From contig NZ_BAABWG010000002.1 in NCBI RefSeq assembly GCF_040372165.1, forward strand, positions 310,001-374,000: a DNA stretch of 64,000 nt. The letters run 5' to 3'. The notes below the pieces were generated by a model. That model saw nothing but the letters and a program-made list of their open reading frames with translations, was not told the origin of the DNA and searched no databases. The stretch comes from Hydrogenophaga sp040372165 (GTDB lineage Bacteria > Pseudomonadota > Gammaproteobacteria > Burkholderiales > Burkholderiaceae_C). The position numbers and the translations under genes are program-made. Of the stretch, positions 8,128-16,880 are shown piece by piece. Every line of letters begins with the position of its first letter. Position 1 is the stretch's first letter.

Positions 8128-9177
8128 ATGGATATTTTGCTGATCGATCCCATTGTTCCTGAGGCCTTGAAGTGGCTTCAGGCGCAGTATGACGTCAGTT
8201 ACCTGCCGGAGCTGGCAGACGATCCGGGCGAATTCAAACGGCAGCTCTACAAAACGCGAGCGGTCGTGCTGCCTCCCCAAGTCATCGTGAGCGAAGCGGT
8301 TCTGGATTTTGCGCCGAAGCTGAAGCTGATTGCTCGCATGCAGGTCTCCAGCGACAACACCGATATGGCCGCTTGCAGGAAGCGCGGCGTTCGCGTGGTA
8401 CAGGCCAGAAGCGCTACCGTGCGCTCCAATGCCGAGTATTTGCTCTATGGCTTGCTGATGTTGTACCGACGCGGCATGGTCAGTGCGCTGCTGGGACGCA
8501 GGCTGGCCGAAGTGCGGATGGGGCGTGAGCTGGCCGGCAGTACCGTCGGCTTGCTGGGGCTGGCACCGGTGGCACACACACTCGCTCCAATGCTCAAGTC
8601 GCTGGGCGTGCGCCTGATCGGTTATGACCCGGCGGTGCATCACGCGGCACCGATCTGGCGACGTCTCGGCGTGGAGGCAGTCTCGGTCAACGAGCTTCTC
8701 GAGCGCTCTGACGCCGTCTCATTGCAAGTGGTCTATGCCCAGCGTTTCCGGGGCTGGATCAACGAGCGCATGCTCAACCATTGCAAGCCGGGGCAGCTGT
8801 GGGTGGGGGTCTCCCGCAGTTCGTTGTTTGACTCGGAGGCATTGGCTCTGGCGCTGACGGATGGACGCATCGATGCCTGCCTGCTCGATGGTGCCAACCC
8901 GGCGTTTGCTGCGGAGGGAACGCCCTTGTTCGGTATTCCCAACCTTCACCTGACGCCACGCCTGGGCTCCCACACGCGCGAGGCAAAACTCAGGGCCAGC
9001 TGGTATGTGGCGTATCGCATTCATGAGACCCTGAATCCGGAGGCGGGCAGGATGGATGGGCCGACCAGTGATTTCTCACATTCGGATCATGGCGAGTACA
9101 CAGATCCGCAGGCGGCGACGCCCTCGCAGTGGGCGTCGCTTGAGGTGATCAAGAAACTCGGCCGGGATCGCGGCTGA
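8128..9177 (+). CDS. D-2-hydroxyacid dehydrogenase-like protein, altered catalytic residues
   Basis: A 349-residue two-domain protein. Residues 1-100 are the flanking catalytic domain (MDILLIDPIVPEALKW start), then a Rossmann segment GSTVGLLGLAPVAHTLAPML. The usual GxGxxG is degraded to GLLGLA. The Arg of the catalytic set is kept in VGVSRSSLFDSEAL. The position of the catalytic Glu holds Asn (LLDGANPAFA), and the catalytic His of the LTPH segment is Arg (LTPRLGSHT). This suggests a changed activity or a binding role. I chose the ATG at 8128; a GTG at 8092 is less likely. The C-terminal tail of about 45 residues is unusual. Confidence 0.8.
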   Translation: MDILLIDPIVPEALKWLQAQYDVSYLPELADDPGEFKRQLYKTRAVVLPPQVIVSEAVLDFAPKLKLIARMQVSSDNTDMAACRKRGVRVVQARSATVRSNAEYLLYGLLMLYRRGMVSALLGRRLAEVRMGRELAGSTVGLLGLAPVAHTLAPMLKSLGVRLIGYDPAVHHAAPIWRRLGVEAVSVNELLERSDAVSLQVVYAQRFRGWINERMLNHCKPGQLWVGVSRSSLFDSEALALALTDGRIDACLLDGANPAFAAEGTPLFGIPNLHLTPRLGSHTREAKLRASWYVAYRIHETLNPEAGRMDGPTSDFSHSDHGEYTDPQAATPSQWASLEVIKKLGRDRG

Positions 9178-9255
9178 CCCCACTTCACTGCACTGGCGGT
9201 GCCGCATGCCGCCGTGCAGGGGGCCGAGCCTGCGCACGGTCCGGCCCTCGGGGCG

Positions 9256-12243
9256 TCAGCCCAGCCGCTTGAGTTGCTCTCGCACTTTTTCCAGCAAGGC
9301 CGAGAAGTCGGCCAGACGCGTTCGTTCCTGCTCGATCACGGCAGGCGGCGCCTTGCTGACGAAAGACTCATTGGACAGCTTGCCATTGGCCTTGGCGATT
9401 TCGCCTTCCAGGCGCTTGGCTTCTTTGCCCAGCCGGGCCTTCTCAGCTTCGACGTCGATTTCCATGAACAGGCAAAAGCGTGCCATGGCGTCGCCAGCAC
9501 CCACCACGGCCACGGGAGCTGCCTGCGCTTCGGCGGCCCAGGTGGCCTCATCGGCAAACACCTTGACCTCGCTGAGCTTGGCCAGGCCCTGGATCACCGG
9601 CGCCATCTTTTCCATGAACGCGTTGTCGCCCACCACGTACATGGGCAAGCGCTGGGCCGGTGACACGCCCATCTCGCCACGCAGGCCGCGGCAGGCGTCG
9701 ATGATGCTCTTGAGCTTGGCCACATGGGCTTCGGCCTGTTCATCAATGCGCTCTGGCTGGCTGATCGGGTAGGCGGCCACACTGACCGATTCTCCAGCGC
9801 GGCCTGCCACCGGCGCGACCTTTTGCCACAACTCTTCCGTGATGAATGGAATGATGGGGTGGGCCAGGCGCAGAATGGTTTCCAGCGTGCGGATGAGGGT
9901 GCGGCGCGTGGCGCGCTGCTGGGCTTCGTCGCCGGTCTGGATCTGGACCTTGGCGATCTCCAGGTACCAGTCGCAGAACTCGTCCCAGATGAACTGGTAG
10001 ATGGCGTTGGCGACGTTGTCCAGGCGGTACTCGGCGAAGCCTTTGGCCACCTCGGCTTCCACGCGCTGGATGGTGGAGGTGATCCAGCGGTCCGCCTGCG
10101 AGAAGTCCATGTAACCACCCGGCGCGCAGGCCGCGGCTTCGTGGTTGTTCAGGCCGCAATCCTGGCCTTCGCAGTTCATCAGCACGAAACGGGTGGCGTT
10201 CCAGAGCTTGTTGCAGAAGTTGCGATAGCCTTCGCAGCGCTTGGAGTCGAAGTTGATGCTGCGACCGAGCGACGCGAGTGCGGCGAAAGTGAAGCGCAGC
10301 GCGTCGGCACCGTAGGCCGGAATGCCTTCAGGGAATTCTTTCTCGGTTGCCTTGCGGACCTTGGGTGCCGTCTCGGGCTTGCGCAGACCGGTGGTGCGTT
10401 TCTCCAGCAGTGGGGCGAGGTCGATGCCGTCGATCAGGTCGACCGGGTCCAGCACGTTGCCTTCGGATTTCGACATCTTCTTGCCCTGCGCGTCGCGCAC
10501 CAGGCCGTGGATGTAGACGTGCTTGAACGGCACGCGACCGGTGAAGTGGGTTGTCATCATGATCATCCGGGCCACCCAGAAGAAGATGATGTCGTAGCCC
10601 GTCACCAGCACGCTGCTGGGCAGGTAGAGGTTGTAGTCACTCTCTGCGTCGAGTTCTTCGCGCACCATGGCCTGTGGCCAACCGGTTGTGGAGAACGGCA
10701 CGAGGGCCGACGAATACCAGGTATCGAGCACGTCCGGATCGCGGGTCAGGGTCTTGCCAGCGCCAGCCTTGGCTTGTGCCTCGGCTTCGTCGCGTGCGAC
10801 ATAGACTTCACCTTGCTCGTCATACCAGGCCGGGATCTGGTGGCCCCACCACAGCTGGCGGGAGATGCACCAGTCCTGGATGTTGTTCATCCACTGGTTG
10901 TAGGTGTTGACCCAGTTCTCGGGCACGAACTTCACTTCGCCGCTTTCGACGGCGTCTATGGCTTTTTGAGCGATCGAACGGGTGTCGTTGCCGAAGTCGG
11001 CTTCAGCGCCGGGCCGCCCCAAGCTGGAGCCAGCCCCCTCGGGGGGCAGCGAACCACGCGCAGCGGGGAGCGTGGGGGCTTTATTCATCGCCACGAACCA
11101 CTGGTCGGTCAGCATGGGCTCCACCACCTGGCCGGTTCGGGCGCAGCGCGGCACCATCAGCTTGTGCTTCTTCACCTCGACTAGCAGGCCTGCTGCTTCG
11201 AGGTCGGCCACGACCTGTTTGCGGGCCACGAAGCGGTCCATGCCGCGGTATTTCTCGGGCGCGTTGTCGTTGATGGTGGCGTCCAGGTGCAGCACGCCGA
11301 TGATGGGCAACTGGTGGCGCTGGCCCACGGCATAGTCGTTTGCGTCGTGTGCGGGGGTGACCTTGACGACACCGGTGCCGAATTCACGGTCGACGTACTC
11401 ATCGGCAATCACCGGGATTTCGCGGTCGCACAGCGGCAGGCGCACATATTGGCCAATCAGGCCGCTGTAGCGCTCGTCTTCAGGGTGCACCATCACGGCC
11501 ACGTCACCCAGCAGGGTTTCGGGGCGGGTGGTGGCCACGGTCAGGTGGCCGCTGCCGTCAACCAGCGGGTAGGCGATATGCCAGAGGCTGCCGTCTTCTT
11601 CTTCGCTCTCCACTTCCAGGTCCGAGACGGCCGACATCAGCACAGGGTCCCAGTTCACCAGGCGCTTGCCACGGTAAATGAGGCCTTGCTCGTACAGCTT
11701 GACGAAGGTGTCTGTTACCACCGTGGACAGCTTGTCGTCCATGGTGAAGTATTCGCGCGTCCAGTCCACCGAATCGCCCATGCGGCGCATCTGGGTGGTG
11801 ATGGTGTTGCCCGACTGCTCCTTCCACTCCCAGACCTTGGCGACAAAGTTCTTGCGCGCCTCTTCAGGCGTAGGGCCCATGTCGTGGCGGCTGATGCCCT
11901 GGCCTTGCAGTTGGCGCTCCACCACGATTTGCGTGGCAATGCCGGCGTGATCAGTGCCGGGAATCCAGGCGGTGTTGAAGCCCATCATGCGGTGGTAGCG
12001 GGTGAGGCTGTCCATGATGGTCTGGTTGAAGGCGTGGCCCATGTGCAGCGTGCCGGTCACGTTCGGCGGCGGCAGCTGGATGGCAAAGCCGGGCTCGCCG
12101 GCCTTTGGCTCGCCGGTTCCGCGGAAGCCCGCGACGCCGTAACCACGCTTCTCCCACTCAGGGCCCCACTGCGCCTCGATGGCGGCGGGCTCGAAGGATT
12201 TGGACAAGGATTCCAGGGCGGGTTGTTGCAGTGCGTCGGTCAT
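9256..12243 (-). CDS. valS: valyl-tRNA synthetase, with an in-frame repeat insertion
   Basis: A 995-residue class I synthetase that charges tRNA-Val. HIGH-type motif: PNVTGTLHMGHAFNQT (about residues 40-55). KMSKS motif: GKKMSKSEGN (about residue 580). The editing domain sits between them, and a C-terminal coiled coil ends with LAKEAKRLEGEIAKAN and the LEKVREQL tail. The ATG at 12243 gives MTDALQQP; the upstream extension is not conserved in appearance. Residues about 388-413 are encoded by a GC-rich palindromic repeat (see 11006-11080), between DQWFVAMNKAP and the SIAQKAIDAVESGEVKF segment. Long open frames on the opposite strand here are shadows. Confidence 0.97.
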   Translation of the reverse strand: MTDALQQPALESLSKSFEPAAIEAQWGPEWEKRGYGVAGFRGTGEPKAGEPGFAIQLPPPNVTGTLHMGHAFNQTIMDSLTRYHRMMGFNTAWIPGTDHAGIATQIVVERQLQGQGISRHDMGPTPEEARKNFVAKVWEWKEQSGNTITTQMRRMGDSVDWTREYFTMDDKLSTVVTDTFVKLYEQGLIYRGKRLVNWDPVLMSAVSDLEVESEEEDGSLWHIAYPLVDGSGHLTVATTRPETLLGDVAVMVHPEDERYSGLIGQYVRLPLCDREIPVIADEYVDREFGTGVVKVTPAHDANDYAVGQRHQLPIIGVLHLDATINDNAPEKYRGMDRFVARKQVVADLEAAGLLVEVKKHKLMVPRCARTGQVVEPMLTDQWFVAMNKAPTLPAARGSLPPEGAGSSLGRPGAEADFGNDTRSIAQKAIDAVESGEVKFVPENWVNTYNQWMNNIQDWCISRQLWWGHQIPAWYDEQGEVYVARDEAEAQAKAGAGKTLTRDPDVLDTWYSSALVPFSTTGWPQAMVREELDAESDYNLYLPSSVLVTGYDIIFFWVARMIMMTTHFTGRVPFKHVYIHGLVRDAQGKKMSKSEGNVLDPVDLIDGIDLAPLLEKRTTGLRKPETAPKVRKATEKEFPEGIPAYGADALRFTFAALASLGRSINFDSKRCEGYRNFCNKLWNATRFVLMNCEGQDCGLNNHEAAACAPGGYMDFSQADRWITSTIQRVEAEVAKGFAEYRLDNVANAIYQFIWDEFCDWYLEIAKVQIQTGDEAQQRATRRTLIRTLETILRLAHPIIPFITEELWQKVAPVAGRAGESVSVAAYPISQPERIDEQAEAHVAKLKSIIDACRGLRGEMGVSPAQRLPMYVVGDNAFMEKMAPVIQGLAKLSEVKVFADEATWAAEAQAAPVAVVGAGDAMARFCLFMEIDVEAEKARLGKEAKRLEGEIAKANGKLSNESFVSKAPPAVIEQERTRLADFSALLEKVREQLKRLG
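11006..11080. repeat. GC-rich palindromic repeat embedded in valS
   Basis: A 75-bp segment starts GCGCCGGGCCGCCCCAAGC and ends AGCGTGGGGGCT. It has a central palindrome AGCCCCCTCGGGGGGC. I recognise this composition as a repeat usually found between genes in Comamonadaceae genomes; that recollection was not checked against a database. Here it lies inside valS and its length is a multiple of three, so the frame stays open. It adds a Pro, Gly and Ala-rich stretch (about TLPAARGSLPPEGAGSS) to the protein. Confidence 0.75.
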
Positions 12244-12451
12244 GGGGCTGGCGCCAGAAAAAGGAGGCGGCATCGCTCGGGATGCCGCTGGGAATGCTGG
12301 GGAAAGTCCTTGATTTTATTCGACCTTTTGAGTCAAAGGCAGGGGCCTGGAGCCAGGTATGAGCGGTGTGGGGCCAAAACGTGGTCCAATTTGTCCCAGA
12401 GAACAAGACATGGGCCGCATGACGGCCCACCCACGATTGAAGAGACCCGAT

Positions 12452-12874
12452 ATGCCCGAACTCAAGGGATCCCGGACCGAGCAATGCCTCAAGGATGCGT
12501 TTGCAGTGGAGTCCGAAGCCAACCGCCGTTACCTGTATTTCGCGAACAAGGCCGATATCGAAGGTCAGGCAGACATTGCCTCGCTGTTCCGGTCGACGGC
12601 GGAAGGTGAAACCGGTCATGCCCATGGCCACATGGAGTTTCTGGAGGGGTCGGGCGACCCGACCACTGGCCTGCCGATTGGCAACACGCGTCAGGTGCTC
12701 GAAGCTGCCATTGCTGGCGAGACGCATGAATACGCCGATATGTACCCCAGCATGGCGAAGATCGCCCGGGAAGAAGGCTTTGCGGACGTGGCCGACTGGT
12801 TTGAGACCTTGGCCAAGGCCGAGCGCTCCCACGCCAACCGTTATCAGCGCGCACTGGACGCATTCGAAGAATGA
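12452..12874 (+). CDS. rubrerythrin family protein (ferritin-like domain only)
   Basis: A 140-residue four-helix diiron protein of the peroxide-reducing rubrerythrin family. Iron ligands are visible in AFAVESEANRRY, AEGETGHAHGHME, AAIAGETHEYADMYP and AKAERSHANRY. The C-terminal rubredoxin domain of classical rubrerythrin is absent, so an external electron donor is needed. The ATG at 12452 is chosen because MPELKGSRTEQ begins the conserved helix. It overlaps the next gene by four bases (ATGA). This pair is a common unit in proteobacteria. Confidence 0.9.
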   Translation: MPELKGSRTEQCLKDAFAVESEANRRYLYFANKADIEGQADIASLFRSTAEGETGHAHGHMEFLEGSGDPTTGLPIGNTRQVLEAAIAGETHEYADMYPSMAKIAREEGFADVADWFETLAKAERSHANRYQRALDAFEE

Positions 12875-13509
12875 CCGACCGCGACGGCTTGGCCGCGCAG
12901 GCGGCCGCCATGGGCATGGAATTGCACGGCGGCATTGCGCCAGACAACCTCATGACACTGGAGGCTTACGACCGTTGGCGCCGCGAGCACAAGCCGGCCA
13001 TGATGGCGCACCGCCGTTTGCGAAGCCTCGACCTTGGCGATCACCTGACGCTGCAGTTCGAGAGCGAGTTGACCATGCGTTATCAGGTGCAGGAGATGCT
13101 GCGGGTCGAGCGGATTTTCACGGCCGAAGGCATCGCTGATGAAGTGGCGGCTTATGCGCCACTGGTTCCAACCGGCACCAACTGGAAAGCCACTTTGCTG
13201 TTGGGCTTCTCCAGCCCAGAAGAGCGCCGTGCTGCGCTCTCGCGCCTGGTGGGCGTGGAGCACCGCCTCTTTGTTGAGGTGGCAGGTCAGGACAAAGTGT
13301 TCGCCGTGGCCGACGAAGACCTGGACCGCAGCACCGCCAGCAAAACGAGCGCGGTGCACTACTTGCGTTTCGAATTGCCGCAAGGTTTCAGAGACGCGGT
13401 GCTGGGCGGCGCCAGTGTGACGCTGGGGTGTGACCTCGAGGCGTGTGCCGAGACCCTGAACGTGCCCGCTGCAACGCTCGAAAGCCTGCGGCTGGATCTC
13501 GTCAGCTGA
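12871..13509 (+). CDS. DUF3501 family protein
   Basis: A 212-residue soluble protein recognised as DUF3501 from blocks such as RRLRSLDLGDHLTLQFESEL, MRYQVQEMLRVERIF and the central LVPTGTNWKATLLL. No enzymatic motif is known to me. Members usually sit beside rubrerythrin and an Fe-S oxidoreductase. Here the start codon overlaps the rubrerythrin stop, so coupled translation and a shared role in oxidative-stress protection are inferred. The Fe-S oxidoreductase partner is missing from this locus. Confidence 0.85.
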   Translation: MTDRDGLAAQAAAMGMELHGGIAPDNLMTLEAYDRWRREHKPAMMAHRRLRSLDLGDHLTLQFESELTMRYQVQEMLRVERIFTAEGIADEVAAYAPLVPTGTNWKATLLLGFSSPEERRAALSRLVGVEHRLFVEVAGQDKVFAVADEDLDRSTASKTSAVHYLRFELPQGFRDAVLGGASVTLGCDLEACAETLNVPAATLESLRLDLVS

Positions 13510-13536
13510 TTTTTCGCACGCCGCTACGGAGCCGGC

Positions 13537-14250
13537 TCAGGCATCCGGTTGGAGTGCGAAAGGCATCCACAACCCCCATTCCGCGCCCGGTTCCGCTTCG
13601 AAGTTCAAGGCTTGTTGGGTGACCGGATGAGGCAGCGACAAAGTCCGGGCATGCAGCCACAGGCGGGCCTGGCCCAGAAAACCCGCCACGTCGCGGTTGA
13701 GCGGGCCTTTGCCGTGGGTGCTGTCGCCGATGATGGGGTGGGCGATGTGCTTCATGTGGCGGCGCAACTGGTGCCGCCTGCCCGTTTCCGGCCACAGTGA
13801 CACGAGGGCACACCGCGTTTGCTCGAACGTTCCGTAGGGCAGAGGCAGGTTCAGTCGCTGCTCAACGCGAAATCGGCTGCTGGCTTCCTGCACCTCTTCC
13901 CGGCCCGCCCGTGCGTCATCGGGCATGCGGCTCAAGGGGTGGTTGATTTCTCCTTCCGCCGGCTGTGGCCAGCCGCGAACAATGGCCTGGTAGCGCTTTT
14001 GCATTTGGCCGCCGGCCTCGAACCATTGGCCCATGGTTCGCGCCACATCGGCGTTCAGCGCAAACACCAGCACCCCGCTGGTGCCTTTGTCGAGACGGTG
14101 CACCGGCCACACCTGACGAGCGATCTGATCGCGCAGCATCTGCAGTGCAAATCGGGTCTCGCCAGCGTCCAGGCCGGTGCGATGAACCAGCAAGCCGAAG
14201 GGCTTGTTCACGACTGCAAGATAATCGTCCTGATAAAGGATTTCGAGCAT
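13537..14250 (-). CDS. truC: tRNA pseudouridine(65) synthase TruC-like
   Basis: A 237-residue RluA-family synthase. The catalytic Asp is in VHRLDKGTSGVL (about residues 46-57). The start MLEILYQDDYLAVVNKPFG closely resembles E. coli TruC, as do LRRHMKHIAHPIIGDS and LWLHARTLSLPHP. It would isomerise U65 in some tRNAs. The ATG at 14250 is chosen because the protein then begins exactly like TruC; a TTG eight codons upstream is the alternative. The start codon overlaps the start of the divergent yaaA gene by two bases. Confidence 0.9.
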   Translation of the reverse strand: MLEILYQDDYLAVVNKPFGLLVHRTGLDAGETRFALQMLRDQIARQVWPVHRLDKGTSGVLVFALNADVARTMGQWFEAGGQMQKRYQAIVRGWPQPAEGEINHPLSRMPDDARAGREEVQEASSRFRVEQRLNLPLPYGTFEQTRCALVSLWPETGRRHQLRRHMKHIAHPIIGDSTHGKGPLNRDVAGFLGQARLWLHARTLSLPHPVTQQALNFEAEPGAEWGLWMPFALQPDA

Positions 14251-15025
14251 GTTGTTTCTATTGTCTCCTGCCAAGGCGCTCGATTACGAGACGCCGGCCC
14301 CGATCGATACCCACTCCCAGCCACTTTTTGTGCCCCAGGCCAAGGAACTGATTGGCGTTCTGCGCGAGAAATCACCTCAGCAAATCGCCGAGCTGATGAG
14401 CCTGTCGGACAAACTGGCGGGCCTCAACGCAGCGCGATACGAAGCCTGGAGTCCCCGCTTTACCGGGCGCAATTCCAAGCAGGCCGTGCTGGCGTTTGAC
14501 GGCGATGTGTACGGAGGACTGGATGCACCGCACATGACGGCAAAACAGCTCGAATGGTTGCAGGCGCATCTTTGCATTCTCAGTGGCCTGTATGGTGTCC
14601 TGCGACCACTGGACAGGATGCAGCCGTACCGGCTGGAGATGGGGACTCGCCTGGCCACGAAGAAAGGCAAGAACCTGTACCAGTTCTGGGGCACCCGGAT
14701 CGCCGACTACCTCAACGAACGTGCCAAAGAGCAGGGCACCGATGTGGTGGTCAACCTCGCCAGTGAGGAGTACTTCAAGTCCGTCGACAAGAAGGCGCTC
14801 AATCCACGGGTGGTGACCTGCGTCTTTGAAGAGCGCAAAGGCGATGGCTACCGCATTGTGAGCATCATGGCCAAACGCGCCCGCGGCCTGATGATGCGCT
14901 ACGCCACGCAGAAGAGAGTGACCCGGGTGGATCAGCTCAAGAAGTTTGATCTGGAGGGCTATGTGTTCTCGCCCGCAGCGTCCGAAGGCGACCGTCTGGT
15001 CTTCCGGCGCGACCGGACGGGTTGA
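14249..15025 (+). CDS. yaaA: peroxide stress protein YaaA (UPF0246)
   Basis: A 258-residue protein of the YaaA/DUF328 family, which in E. coli limits free iron and DNA damage during peroxide stress. Recognised by LLLSPAKALDYETP at the N-terminus, FDGDVYGGLDA, GLYGVLRPLDRMQPYRLEMG and the C-terminal KRARGLMMRYA. A good ribosome site (AAGGA, eight bases before ATG) supports the start at 14249. The gene runs divergently from truC with overlapping start codons. Confidence 0.95.
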   Translation: MLFLLSPAKALDYETPAPIDTHSQPLFVPQAKELIGVLREKSPQQIAELMSLSDKLAGLNAARYEAWSPRFTGRNSKQAVLAFDGDVYGGLDAPHMTAKQLEWLQAHLCILSGLYGVLRPLDRMQPYRLEMGTRLATKKGKNLYQFWGTRIADYLNERAKEQGTDVVVNLASEEYFKSVDKKALNPRVVTCVFEERKGDGYRIVSIMAKRARGLMMRYATQKRVTRVDQLKKFDLEGYVFSPAASEGDRLVFRRDRTG

Positions 15026-15066
15026 CCCCGATCAAACGATTCGCACGATCCGCTACAGTTAAGCCC

Positions 15067-15990
15067 ATGACTGCCTCGAACAACTCCTCCCAATCCGCGC
15101 AGCAGGCGATCACGCCCGAGCTTCGTGACTGGATCGTTGACCAGGCAGCGGCCGGCTTCCCTCCGGAGAAGATCATCGAGGCCATGATCAAGGCGGGCTG
15201 GCAGGAGTCCGTGGCCGAGCAGGCCCTGGAGGTCACGCTCAGCGACTATCTGCGCACCCTCAGCGAGGGGCGCGAAGCGGCCCCCGCCCCCAAGGTGGGC
15301 GGCAGGCGCATGTCCGGTGTTTCCGTGACCACCAAGGCCATGCCAGACGTCGACCTCGAGACCTCCCCTCGCATACTGGATCTGGGCGACAGGCAGGTTG
15401 AAGTTTTGCTGGCCATGCGGGTGCCGCGCATTGTGGTTCTGGGTGGTTTTTTGAGCGACCAGGAGTGTGATGCCCTGGTCGAAGCGGCCGTTCCCCGCAT
15501 GAAACGTTCATTGACAGTGGCGACCCAAACCGGAGGAGAGGAGCTCAACCCCGACCGCACCAGCGACGGCATGTTTTTCTCTCGCGGAGAGAGCGAACTC
15601 ATCTCCGCCGTGGAGTCGCGCATTGCACGCCTGTTGAACTGGCCGGAGGTCAACGGCGAGGGTCTGCAGGTGCTCAATTATCAGGAAGGCGCCGAGTACA
15701 AGGCGCATTACGACTACTTCGACCCCAATGAGCCCGGTACACCGGCGATCACCAAGCGCGGAGGGCAGCGCGTGGGCACGATGGTGATGTACCTCAACAA
15801 CCCGGCGCTGGGCGGGGGCACCATATTTCCCGACGTTTCGCTTGAAGTGGCGCCGCAAAAAGGCAATGCGGTGTTCTTCAATTACAGCAAGCCTCACCCG
15901 TCGACACGCACGCTTCACGGCGGCTCGCCCGTGACGCAGGGAGAGAAGTGGGTGGCGACCAAATGGTTGCGTGAGCGGCAGTTTTCATGA
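15067..15990 (+). CDS. 2OG-Fe(II) oxygenase, prolyl 4-hydroxylase type
   Basis: A 307-residue protein. The C-terminal half is a prolyl-4-hydroxylase domain with the HxD iron site in KAHYDYFDP (about residue 212), the distal His in PHPSTRTLHGGSPV, and the 2-oxoglutarate Lys in GEKWVATKWLRE. The N-terminal 90 residues include a UBA-like helical segment (ELRDWIVDQAAAGFPPEKII) seen in proteobacterial relatives. The protein substrate is unknown. The ATG at 15067 is preferred to 15022. It overlaps the next gene by ATGA, forming a three-gene operon. Confidence 0.9.
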   Translation: MTASNNSSQSAQQAITPELRDWIVDQAAAGFPPEKIIEAMIKAGWQESVAEQALEVTLSDYLRTLSEGREAAPAPKVGGRRMSGVSVTTKAMPDVDLETSPRILDLGDRQVEVLLAMRVPRIVVLGGFLSDQECDALVEAAVPRMKRSLTVATQTGGEELNPDRTSDGMFFSRGESELISAVESRIARLLNWPEVNGEGLQVLNYQEGAEYKAHYDYFDPNEPGTPAITKRGGQRVGTMVMYLNNPALGGGTIFPDVSLEVAPQKGNAVFFNYSKPHPSTRTLHGGSPVTQGEKWVATKWLRERQFS

Positions 15991-16880
15991 AGCTGCCGTC
16001 CAACGGGCTGGAGTTCGAGGTCGAGGTGCAGGGGCGTGACTCTGCGCCAGCCGTCGTGCTGATCATGGGCTTGGGGATGCAACTGACGGCGTGGCCGCCG
16101 TTGCTGGTTCAGGGCCTCATCAACAGCGGATACCGAGTCCTGAGGTTTGACAATCGCGATATCGGCTTGTCATCTCATCTGGATCATTTGCGTTTGCCAA
16201 ACCTGACATGGCAAGTGGTGCGCAAGCGCCTCGGCATGCAGGTCCACGCACCGTACAAGCTCTCGGACATGGCGCGCGACGTCAAGGGACTGATGGATGC
16301 GCTCGATATTGAGCGCGCGCACCTGCTGGGCGTCTCCATGGGGGGCATGGTGGCCCAGCATCTGGCGGCCAACTGTCCGGATCGGGTGCACAGCCTGACC
16401 AGCATCATGAGCTCCAGTGGCGCGCCCGATCTCCCCGGGCCGGACCCGCAGATCCTGCAGGCCATGCTTCGACCTCCACGCAGTCGCGACCCGGAAGATC
16501 TGGTCGATCAGCTGATGGATACGATGCGTCTGCTGGCCAGCCCGGGATACCCGCAGGACGAAGCAGAGTTGCGCGCCCGGATGCTGGCCTCGATTCGGCG
16601 CAGCTATCACCCCAAGGGTGTGCTCCGGCAGCTGTTGGCCGTCATGGGTGATACTGGAAGACACCGGTTGCTCCGGCAGGTGCAATGTCCGACGCTGGTG
16701 ATACACGGCAATGCAGACAGAATGGTGCCTCTGGCCTGTGGTCAGGATACAGCGGCACGCATTTCGGGCTCCCAGCTGGAGATCATTGAAGGCATGGGGC
16801 ATGACTGGCCACCTGCGCTCGCTCAGCGGATGGCCGAGCTGGTGGTGCCCCACATGCGAAAGGCCGGAGCTGCTGCATGA
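15987..16880 (+). CDS. alpha/beta hydrolase
   Basis: A 297-residue hydrolase. The nucleophile elbow is LLGVSMGGMVAQHLA (Ser about residue 115), the oxyanion region VVLIMGLGMQLTAWPP, the acid in VIHGNADRMVPLACG, and the His in IIEGMGHDWPP. This is a complete triad in the pattern of small esterases or haloperoxidase-like hydrolases. The substrate is unknown. Start and stop both overlap neighbours by four bases, so it is translationally coupled to the dioxygenase and the methyltransferase. Confidence 0.88.
   Translation: MKLPSNGLEFEVEVQGRDSAPAVVLIMGLGMQLTAWPPLLVQGLINSGYRVLRFDNRDIGLSSHLDHLRLPNLTWQVVRKRLGMQVHAPYKLSDMARDVKGLMDALDIERAHLLGVSMGGMVAQHLAANCPDRVHSLTSIMSSSGAPDLPGPDPQILQAMLRPPRSRDPEDLVDQLMDTMRLLASPGYPQDEAELRARMLASIRRSYHPKGVLRQLLAVMGDTGRHRLLRQVQCPTLVIHGNADRMVPLACGQDTAARISGSQLEIIEGMGHDWPPALAQRMAELVVPHMRKAGAAA

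Noticed and set aside
9724..12609. Very long plus-strand open frames opposite valS (486 and 440 codons)
   Set aside because: They mirror the valS codons in high-GC DNA, show no protein motifs, and valS is unmistakable on the other strand.
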